Positions 6,731-13,465 of a stretch of DNA of 64,000 bases are shown here, piece after piece. The notes under the pieces were generated by a model. It made no database searches. It was given only the letters and a program-made list of their open reading frames with translations, and was not told the DNA's origin. This DNA is from BQWY01 sp046351095 (GTDB lineage: Bacteria; Nitrospirota; Nitrospiria; Nitrospirales; Nitrospiraceae), in NCBI GenBank assembly GCA_046351095.1, contig JAXLZC010000001.1, forward strand, positions 2,728,001 through 2,792,000, given 5' to 3'. Made by a program: the position numbers and the translations under genes. Position 1 is the first letter of the stretch. Each line of letters opens with the position of its first letter.

Positions 6731-7957
6731 ATGTGGGTGTGGCTGACTAGCGATGTGACGGTGCTCGGCGGCATTCGAAGCCCGCTCGTGAGTTGGTTGG
6801 GTGTCGTGGCCCTTGCGGTGTTCTGCGCCTGGCATGTGGGGCGGTTGACCCGTACGGTGCGTGCGCTGCGGCAGGCCTTTGCCCGTGTGCAGGACACGTT
6901 GTCCGAGCTGGCCGGCGGTAGGAGTCATATCGAAGAAGAATGGTTAAAGCTGCCGACGCAGGGCGCAAAGGCGGACGGCGCCAACGGTGGGCATCCAGCG
7001 TCCGGCCGCATCGACCTCGACGATATCCACGCGATCGATCGGGCGCTTCGAGCCGAGCCGTTGTTCCAACGCGCCTGGGCGCAATTCCGCAAGACCTATG
7101 TGTTGGAACATACCTCCTGGTTCATCGAGCCGCGCGTGTTTAGTACGCAGTCGGCCCAGGGGTATTTCCCGCAAGATCAATTGCTGAGTTCCAGGCTGAA
7201 CATGGCCTTCTACCACCAATTGCCGACGATGCTGACGGGCATCGGCCTGCTGTTCACGTTCCTCGCCATCCTTATCGGTTTGAGCAAACTGCACGCCGAC
7301 GCGACGCATATCACCGGCATCCAAGGGTTGATCAATGGTCTTGCCGGCAAGTTCCTCACCAGCATCGTCGGCTTGGTGTGTGCCAACCTCTTTGTGATGT
7401 GGGAAAAGTCGATGTTGTTCGGACTTTCCTCCGACCACCATCGATTCGTGACCACACTCGACGAGCTGTTCCCGCGCCGTACCGTCGAGCAAATGTTGGA
7501 GAACTGCTCCACGGTTGGGAGTCAGGACGGCGGTCTTGGTGCGGCGAAGGGAGCTCGACCTGGTGCCGAACCGGGGAAAACGGAATTACTCATGCCGTCC
7601 ATCAAGGCCCTGACGGCGGCGGTTGAACAATTGGGTCGCCGCACGGAACCGGTTCGTGCGCCTCGCCCTGTCGAAGGCGGCGCACTTGCGGCGGATGTCG
7701 CCAAAGGTATTCGCGAAGGTGTGACCGCTCCGATCAACGATCTGCAGAACGTGATTCGCGAACTCACACAATCGGTCGGCGAATTTAAGGCGTCGCAGGA
7801 ACAGACGCAGCGCCGGTTGGACGAATTGGCGGGACGTATGGGCGACGATCTGAGCGATCTGGTCGAGGTCGATGCGGTGGGTGACTCGCGGGTCGGTTTG
7901 ACCGGGACCCGCTGGTTCGACACCGTCCGTGCGCGTATCCCGAGCCGCCGTTCGTAA
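6731..7957 (+). CDS. ZorA-like MotA/TolQ/ExbB-family membrane motor subunit
   Basis: The product (408 aa) has one N-terminal membrane segment (about residues 15-35), a soluble stretch containing the ZorA-type region around FIEPRVFSTQSAQGYFPQD, then two membrane segments in the MotA core (LPTMLTGIGLLFTFLAILIG and SIVGLVCANLFVMWEK). A cytoplasmic tail of about 160 residues has helical, coiled-coil character near its end. ZorA of Zorya defence has this same order with a long tail that forms an intracellular shaft. The start at 6731 is supported by AGGTG seven bases upstream. The partner gene follows 29 bases later. Flagellar MotA is less likely because of the extra N-terminal segment and tail. 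Confidence 0.7.
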   Translation: MWVWLTSDVTVLGGIRSPLVSWLGVVALAVFCAWHVGRLTRTVRALRQAFARVQDTLSELAGGRSHIEEEWLKLPTQGAKADGANGGHPASGRIDLDDIHAIDRALRAEPLFQRAWAQFRKTYVLEHTSWFIEPRVFSTQSAQGYFPQDQLLSSRLNMAFYHQLPTMLTGIGLLFTFLAILIGLSKLHADATHITGIQGLINGLAGKFLTSIVGLVCANLFVMWEKSMLFGLSSDHHRFVTTLDELFPRRTVEQMLENCSTVGSQDGGLGAAKGARPGAEPGKTELLMPSIKALTAAVEQLGRRTEPVRAPRPVEGGALAADVAKGIREGVTAPINDLQNVIRELTQSVGEFKASQEQTQRRLDELAGRMGDDLSDLVEVDAVGDSRVGLTGTRWFDTVRARIPSRRS

Positions 7958-7986
7958 GCTGCTAGTTCCCTACGCGCTACGACACT

Positions 7987-8715
7987 ATGAACACACCTCG
8001 CCATCACGATGGATCCAGCGTCGTTCACGGCGTGACGGATTTGATGACGTCGCTGACCGTCATCTTCATTTTGCTGTTTGCGGCCTATGTGACGAAGGTG
8101 AGCGAGCAGCCGCCGGTTCCCACGCCGGTCCCTGCGCCGCCGACCGGGCAGGCTTCTGCGCAACAGGCGGAGCCGGCTCCCGCCGTGGATGTGCGGGCCG
8201 TGATGGAAGAACATCTGCAGCGGTATTCGCTGGCGGTGGAATCCGACGCAGGCGACCGCAACGTGTTACGTATCGTGGTCCCGGAAGCCTTGTTGAATTT
8301 CGAGTTGGACAAGGGGACGTTGTCGCGCACAGCCGAGGCGTTCCTCGACGATGCGATTCCCTCCTACGCGGCGCTCTTGTGCGGCACCCTGCGGGACCGC
8401 ATCGATTCGCTGGTGATCGAGGGGCATACCGACGATCGCGGTACGGACACGCACAATCTGAAATTGAGTCAGGAACGGTCGCTGAATGTGATGATCAAGG
8501 CCCTGGATGTGATCCAGCGTGCGGCGCCCTGGGCGTACGCCTGTTTTCACGAGAAGACCTCCGCCAGCGGTCGCGGGCGGCAGGATCTCGTGTACGACGA
8601 TCTGCAACTTCCGGATCGCGAAAAAAGTCGTCGGGTGATTTTTAAGCTACGGCTTCGTTCGGATACGCCTGCGACGGCACTCGATCTCGGTCGCGCTTCG
8701 ACGCCTTCCTCCTAA
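7987..8715 (+). CDS. ZorB-like MotB/OmpA-family stator subunit
   Basis: The product (242 aa) has a short cytoplasmic N-terminus, one membrane helix beginning VTDLMTSLTVIFILLFAAYV, a proline-rich linker, and a C-terminal OmpA-like peptidoglycan-binding domain (VIEGHTDDRGT, then LSQERSLNVM). The Asp at the head of the membrane helix matches the ion-binding Asp of MotB and ZorB (D-L-M-T). With the upstream gene it can form a membrane ion-driven motor anchored to the cell wall. The next gene is convergent, so no zorC, zorD or zorE is linked downstream. Confidence 0.72.
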   Translation: MNTPRHHDGSSVVHGVTDLMTSLTVIFILLFAAYVTKVSEQPPVPTPVPAPPTGQASAQQAEPAPAVDVRAVMEEHLQRYSLAVESDAGDRNVLRIVVPEALLNFELDKGTLSRTAEAFLDDAIPSYAALLCGTLRDRIDSLVIEGHTDDRGTDTHNLKLSQERSLNVMIKALDVIQRAAPWAYACFHEKTSASGRGRQDLVYDDLQLPDREKSRRVIFKLRLRSDTPATALDLGRASTPSS

Positions 8716-8738
8716 TCAGCGATTCCTACGTACAGTAG

Positions 8739-9653
8739 CTACGGCACCTGCGGTGGGCGTGCATCGGCGGCGCACCGAAAGCCGAAGTCGCGTCGGCGCC
8801 CATTCGGCGGATAGGCGGCACGATTGGCGCTGCGGAGGATCGGCGCGGCATCGGCCCACGAACCGCCCCGCAGGACACGCAGCGGGCCTTGTGCCGGTCC
8901 GTTTGGACCGGCGGTCGGACGATCGGTCGCTCGCAAGCGATAGGCCTGCGCATCGTAGCGATCGGACACCCACTCCCACACGTTTCCAGCCAGGTCGTGA
9001 ATTCCGTAGGGGCTTTGCCCATCAGGGTGAGTGCCTACGGGTGCAACGGACGTATACCCTTTCCACCGCGTGTGATTAAACTGCGCATGGGCGGCTGTGG
9101 GCGGCGCCTCGCCCCAGGGATACGGACGGGCGTCCGGACCTCGCGCCGTCTTTTCCCATTCCGCTTCGGTCGGCAGGCGGCGGCCCACCCATTCGCAATA
9201 TTCGCGCGCATCGAACCAGTCGACACCGACGACCGGCTTGTCGTCATCCCGTGGGTGAACGGCTTCGTTCCATCCAACTGGGCGATCGGCGTTGACCGCT
9301 TTGAGGAAGCGCGCGTAACGCCCGACCGTTATCTCATGGACGTCGATATAGAACGCGGGCAGTTCCACCGTATGACTCGGCTGCTCGTCGTCTTGTCCCG
9401 ATGCACTTCCCATCGTGAACCGACCGGCAGGAATGAGGTGCAACGGCGCGCGGTCGCTTCCAAGCATCTGGGCCTGGAGATTCGACGCGGCGGAGGAACT
9501 CTCAGTCGCTGCTGCACGATGGTCGTCGGCGCGCGCTTCGACGATCAAACCGAGCAGGAAGCTCAGGAGAGTGACTGTGAATAACTGGAAAGGCCGCAAG
9601 TTGTTGTAGTGGGCTTGTGAGCGAGTCGGCTGCTGGCTATGCGTTCGCCCCAT
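8739..9653 (-). CDS. Secreted FGE/SUMF1-fold protein (formylglycine-generating-enzyme family)
   Basis: The 304-aa product starts with a signal peptide or membrane anchor (FTVTLLSFLLGLIVEARA, residues 25-42). The rest is an FGE-sulfatase/EgtB/PvdO C-type-lectin-like domain: PAGRFTMGS, HEITVGRYARFL, WFDAREYCEWVGRRLPTEAE, WEKTARG, YGIHDLAGNVWEWVSD, VLRGGSW, and FGFRCA at the end. True formylglycine-generating enzymes have a reactive cysteine pair soon after the G-G-S motif; here G-G-S-W-A-D-A-A-P has none, so it is unlikely to make formylglycine. It is convergent with the ZorB-like gene, 23 bases apart. Confidence 0.8.
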   Translation of the reverse strand: MGRTHSQQPTRSQAHYNNLRPFQLFTVTLLSFLLGLIVEARADDHRAAATESSSAASNLQAQMLGSDRAPLHLIPAGRFTMGSASGQDDEQPSHTVELPAFYIDVHEITVGRYARFLKAVNADRPVGWNEAVHPRDDDKPVVGVDWFDAREYCEWVGRRLPTEAEWEKTARGPDARPYPWGEAPPTAAHAQFNHTRWKGYTSVAPVGTHPDGQSPYGIHDLAGNVWEWVSDRYDAQAYRLRATDRPTAGPNGPAQGPLRVLRGGSWADAAPILRSANRAAYPPNGRRRDFGFRCAADARPPQVP

Positions 9654-9831
9654 GGCGACATCGTACCAAGCAGACGAGTGCCCGTCATTACGGTACCTGC
9701 TGGGGGCACGGTGTCAGCGATTGAGCGAAAAGAGAAGGCGACGGCGGAGAGCTGGAACGAGCAATGCGGGTGGTCCGTGATGAGGGCCGTCGAGAACTGT
9801 GCGTATGGATGCGGAAATGCGGGGCGGGAGC

Positions 9832-9868
9832 GTGTAGGGAGTGGGATGCGAGCATCCCACTCCCACAC
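9832..9868 (-). terminator. Long hairpin after the peroxiredoxin gene
   Basis: A 13-base perfect stem (9837-9849 with 9852-9864) closes on a 2-base gap, and the outer GTGT/ACAC bases extend it. It lies 12 bases beyond the peroxiredoxin stop on the minus strand. No T-run follows, so it may be a weak terminator or an RNA-stabilising hairpin. Confidence 0.5.
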
Positions 9869-9879
9869 AGTCGATGGAC

Positions 9880-10350
9880 TTAGTTCAGCTTCGCGAGTGC
9901 GTCGAGGATTTCCTTGTCCTCGCGCGCCACTTTGATTTCCTGCACCTTCACGTAGGCCACCTTGCCGTTTTTATCGACGATGACGGTGGCACGCTTGCCG
10001 CAGTTCAACGGCTCGAAGAAGAGGCCGTACTTCTTCACGACTTCACGGTTGAAGTCGGAGAGCAAGCGGTGCTTCAAGCGGAGCGAATCGGCCCAGGCCT
10101 TGTGCGAGAAAAAGCTGTCGCAGCTGACGCCGAACAACTCGGAGTTGGCGCTTTGGAACATGGGGAAGTCGTTGGTGAGACACTGGTTCTCGCCCTGACA
10201 CACCGGGCTCCAGTCGAGCGGGTAGAACGCCAACACGACGTTCTTTTTGCCGCGGAAGTCGCTCAACTTCACGTCCTTCTGGTCCTGATCCTTCAGCGTA
10301 AAATCCGGTGCGGTATCGCCCACTTTTATTTCCGATGCAACATCAGCCAT
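9880..10350 (-). CDS. Peroxiredoxin (AhpC/TSA family, single-Cys-region type)
   Basis: The product (156 aa) is a thioredoxin-fold peroxidase that reduces peroxides through an N-terminal cysteine. The typical segments are APDFTLKDQ, VVLAFYPLDWSPVCQGEN with the peroxidatic Cys, VSCDSFFSHKAWADS and a later LNCGKRATVIVDKNGKV. The usual Thr two residues before the Pro-Val-Cys is Ser here. Cysteines at the start of the N-D-F helix (QCLTND) and in LNCGK could serve as resolving residues. It has its own promoter and an AGGAGG site. A PerR-like palindrome is not seen at its promoter. Confidence 0.88.
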   Translation of the reverse strand: MADVASEIKVGDTAPDFTLKDQDQKDVKLSDFRGKKNVVLAFYPLDWSPVCQGENQCLTNDFPMFQSANSELFGVSCDSFFSHKAWADSLRLKHRLLSDFNREVVKKYGLFFEPLNCGKRATVIVDKNGKVAYVKVQEIKVAREDKEILDALAKLN

Positions 10351-10396
10351 GAAAGCCTCCTGTTAGGTTAGCGACATCATTGTTGCGAAGTGTATT

Positions 10397-10426
10397 TTCG
10401 TAGCATGTAGAGAAAATCGAAGTCAA
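10397..10426 (-). promoter_or_regulatory. Probable promoter of the peroxiredoxin gene
   Basis: On the minus strand TTGACT (10426-10421) and TACGAA (10402-10397) are 18 bases apart. The peroxiredoxin start codon is 47 bases downstream. Confidence 0.5.
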
Positions 10427-10495
10427 CGGGCTAGAAGGCCTAGCGTGCGCAAACGGCGTGTGTGTGCGATCGACCGGAGAACCATCAAGATCGTG

Positions 10496-11242
10496 TTACG
10501 CCCAGCGCACACGGCGCACGGCGAGCGGCCCCATGGCATGCGGAATCGTCCGATGGCCGACAACCTCGACCGGCGACGGCGCCTCCTGGACAGACAGCGC
10601 GCTGCCGACTTTCGGATTCTGACCGTTATGGAGAAGTTCCTCGGCAATCGCCAGTAAGCAATCGACGGTGGGCTGGGAGGACAGTCCTCGCGGGCGCGCG
10701 ACTTCCAATTCGTCCAAGCCGAACTTCACGAGTCCGGCCGTGCGGAACCATTCCGACGTGACGTCTTCCGTGTCGGGGTGCAGGATGGTGACGTGATCGT
10801 GGAGGTCGAACGTCGACAGCGGACGATCCCTCCAGTCGGACGGATTCCAAAACGTGCCGGTGAGAACGTCGTAACTCGTTCCTTCGCTCAGCAGCGTCAG
10901 CCCGCGAGCCAATCGCGATTGCAGCAATTGCATGTCACGCATGGCGGCGGGCGGCGCGGAGCGATGAAGCACCATGCTGACCTGGGAGTGGCTCCATCCC
11001 AATTGCGATTGCCACTGTTCTGATTCCGCCTGCGACAGCGGCCAGACGAGCGACGTATTCCAGAGTGCGTGGGACGCCGTCATCCGCGACGGCGTGGAGG
11101 GCTGCAGCTTCAACGGGCCGCCGTATTCTAGGTCGAACCAGAACGTGAGATCGGTCGGCGAGGGGGCGTCGAAGGACCACCCGACCAGGAAGGCCGGGCG
11201 GTCCTGCGAACTTGGTTTGGGCGCTTTGCGCTTGATCTTCAC
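10496..11242 (-). CDS. Hypothetical protein, 248 aa
   Basis: I do not recognise this protein with confidence. It has no signal peptide or membrane segment. The region FRTAGLVKFGLDELEVARP around residue 170 followed by LLAIAEELLHNG resembles the conserved core of DUF4261-type proteins, where a Gly-Leu-X-Lys-Phe-Gly-X2-Glu-Leu motif occurs, but the match is weak. The start is GTG. It lies 32 bases after typA on the same strand and is probably read through from it. Confidence 0.6.
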   Translation of the reverse strand: MKIKRKAPKPSSQDRPAFLVGWSFDAPSPTDLTFWFDLEYGGPLKLQPSTPSRMTASHALWNTSLVWPLSQAESEQWQSQLGWSHSQVSMVLHRSAPPAAMRDMQLLQSRLARGLTLLSEGTSYDVLTGTFWNPSDWRDRPLSTFDLHDHVTILHPDTEDVTSEWFRTAGLVKFGLDELEVARPRGLSSQPTVDCLLAIAEELLHNGQNPKVGSALSVQEAPSPVEVVGHRTIPHAMGPLAVRRVRWA

Positions 11243-11274
11243 GAGCGGCGCGCGGCGTTACGCAATGCGGTGCA

Positions 11275-13179
11275 TCAGCCCTGGGTCTTTTTGTCTTTCT
11301 TCGCCTTGCGGCGGTCGTCGGGGTTCAGCATGCGCTTGCGCAGGCGCAAGTTCGAGGGCGTGATTTCGACGAGTTCGTCCTGCCCGATATATTCCAACGC
11401 AAATTCCAACGTCATTTCGCGCGGCGGCGTCAGCACGAGCGCTTCGTCCGATCCGGCGGCGCGCATGTTGGTCAGCTGCTTCGTTTTGCAGACGTTGACG
11501 TCGAGGTCTTCGTCGCGACTGTTCTGCCCCACGACCATCCCGCGATAGACATCGATGCCGGGGCCGATGAAGAGGGCACCGCGCTCCTGCACCATAAAGA
11601 GCGCATAGGCCGTGCTCTGGCCGTCTTCGAACGCGACGAGCGAGCCGTGCGGTGCAACTTCCAAGTCTTGCGCGGCGACCGGCGCATATTCCTTAAACAC
11701 GTGGTGCAGGATAACCGTACCGCGTGTCTTCGCCAACAAATAGGTCTTGAGCCCGATGATCCCGCGTGTGGGGATGGCGTATTCGAGTTGCGTTTCCGAT
11801 CCGCCGCTGTCGAAGTGCACCACTTTCATTTGACGCAGATCGCCGCGCCGACGTCCGACTTCTTCGATCACGGCGCCCTGGTAATCGGACGGCACCTGAA
11901 TCGAGAGTTCTTCGTACGGTTCGGTGACGCTGTCGCCGTCTCGTCGGAAAATGACCTCCGGCTGCGACACCTGCAGCTCGTACCCTTCGCGGCGCATCTG
12001 CTCGATCAGCACCGCCAGGTGAAGTTCGCCGCGTCCGGCGACCAGGAAGCGGTCGGCGCTGTCTGTGTCTTCCACACGTAGGGAGACGTTCGTTTCCAAT
12101 TCTTTGTACAGCCGCTCGCGGAGGTGGCGCGAGGTGAGGTACTTGCCCTCACGGCCGGCGAACGGGCTGGTGTTGACGGCAAACGTCATTTGGACGGTCG
12201 GCTCGTCGATGGCGACCGGCGGCAACCCGATCGGTTGCTGCGGATCGGCGATGGTTTCGCCGATCTGAATTTCGTCCAAGCCGGCCACTGCGACGATCTC
12301 GCCCGCTTCGACTTTTTCCGCGTCTTCTCGCTCGAGGCCGGAGAAAATGGCGAGTTCGCTGACGCGTCCCGGTTTTTGCGAACCGTCGCGCCGGATCTGC
12401 ATGACTTGTTGCCGACGGGAGAGGGAGCCGGCGAGCAGCTTGCCGATACCCATCTTGCCTTTGTACGAGTCATAGGCGAGAGCGAGGACCAACATCTGGA
12501 GCGGCGCATGTTGATGGACGAGCGGCGCCGGGATATGCCTGAGGATCGTATCCAGCAGCGGTGTGATACCGGTGCCGGGTTTGTTCACGTCGAGTGTGGC
12601 CAGGCCTTTGATGGCTGAGGTGTAGACGACGGGAAAGTCGAGTTGGTCGTTTGTGGCGCCCAAGTTGGCGAACAAGTCGAACGTGCGGTTCAGCACGTCG
12701 TCGATCACGGCGTCGGGGCGGTCGATCTTATTGATGACGACGATGGCGCGGTGGCCGAGCGCCAGCGCTTTCCGCAGGACGAAGGTCGTCTGCGGCATCG
12801 GGCCTTCCTTCGCATCGACGAGCAACAAGACGCCGTCCACCATTCGGAGCGTGCGTTCCACCTCGCCGCCGAAATCCGCGTGGCCCGGCGTGTCCACGAT
12901 GTTGATCTTGACGCTGTTATACGTGACGCTCGCGTTTTTGGCGCGGATGGTGATGCCGCGTTCGCGCTCCTGGTCCATGGAGTCCATGATGCGCTCGCCC
13001 ATATCGTCGATCTTGCGATGGACGTGAGTTTGGCGCAGCAACGCATCGACGAGCGTCGTTTTCCCGTGGTCGACGTGAGCGATGATGGCGATATTGCGGA
13101 TGGTTTCGCGGCGCGCCCAGCCCTCGCTCGTTTGCGAGGAATGATCGGCGGCGGTCTGCCCTGCGGGAGTCTGCGACAT
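11275..13179 (-). CDS. typA: Ribosome-associated translational GTPase TypA/BipA
   Basis: The product (634 aa, normal for BipA) is a paralogue of EF-G and LepA that binds the 70S ribosome and supports growth at low temperature and under stress. The GTPase motifs are clear: IIAHVDHGKTTLVDALLRQ (G1), a switch region with RGITI, DTPGHADFGGEVER (G3) and NKIDRPDA (G4). Domain II, two EF-G-like domains and the BipA-specific C-terminus follow (GGSETQLEYAIPTRGIIGL is typical). An intrinsic-terminator-like hairpin lies in the leader between its promoter and start codon. Confidence 0.95.
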   Translation of the reverse strand: MSQTPAGQTAADHSSQTSEGWARRETIRNIAIIAHVDHGKTTLVDALLRQTHVHRKIDDMGERIMDSMDQERERGITIRAKNASVTYNSVKINIVDTPGHADFGGEVERTLRMVDGVLLLVDAKEGPMPQTTFVLRKALALGHRAIVVINKIDRPDAVIDDVLNRTFDLFANLGATNDQLDFPVVYTSAIKGLATLDVNKPGTGITPLLDTILRHIPAPLVHQHAPLQMLVLALAYDSYKGKMGIGKLLAGSLSRRQQVMQIRRDGSQKPGRVSELAIFSGLEREDAEKVEAGEIVAVAGLDEIQIGETIADPQQPIGLPPVAIDEPTVQMTFAVNTSPFAGREGKYLTSRHLRERLYKELETNVSLRVEDTDSADRFLVAGRGELHLAVLIEQMRREGYELQVSQPEVIFRRDGDSVTEPYEELSIQVPSDYQGAVIEEVGRRRGDLRQMKVVHFDSGGSETQLEYAIPTRGIIGLKTYLLAKTRGTVILHHVFKEYAPVAAQDLEVAPHGSLVAFEDGQSTAYALFMVQERGALFIGPGIDVYRGMVVGQNSRDEDLDVNVCKTKQLTNMRAAGSDEALVLTPPREMTLEFALEYIGQDELVEITPSNLRLRKRMLNPDDRRKAKKDKKTQG

Positions 13180-13196
13180 GGTGGTAGCCTTTGGTC

Positions 13197-13226
13197 AAAA
13201 AAATAGACGCCCATTGGCAGGCGTCT
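13197..13226 (-). terminator. Terminator-like hairpin in the typA leader
   Basis: In the minus-strand RNA, AGACGCC (13226-13220) pairs with GGCGTCT (13211-13205) around an 8-base loop. After one A it is followed by seven U (13203-13197). This is a canonical intrinsic terminator, placed 17 bases before the typA start codon and just after the predicted promoter, so it could attenuate typA rather than end an upstream gene. Confidence 0.65.
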
Positions 13227-13233
13227 TGTACGC

Positions 13234-13263
13234 AGTATACTGGATCGTTCCGCCGAGGCACAA
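13234..13263 (-). promoter_or_regulatory. Predicted typA promoter
   Basis: On the minus strand TTGTGC (13263-13258) and TATACT (13239-13234) are separated by 18 bases. Transcription would begin a few bases before the leader hairpin. Confidence 0.55.
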
Positions 13264-13465
13264 GCATGTCCGTCTTTGCCGCAGTGCGGCGCCGATCCGG
13301 TGGAAATGCGCTCCAGCTTGCAGTTTCATAGGACGCATTGTAAGTTGGGTTCGCTGGTCGTGACGTGCGAATCCGCCCGATATCCTCGTGCACTCGTCAC
13401 ACAGAGAGACTGGTGAACCGGTGAGGAGCCGCCGTCGTCGGCCCTCGTGAGAAGCCCTGCCGCCC

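Noticed and set aside
6731..8715. Complete Zorya defence system
   Set aside because: Only the ZorA/ZorB-like pair is present; no ZorC, ZorD helicase or ZorE nuclease gene is within the flanks, so a full system cannot be claimed.
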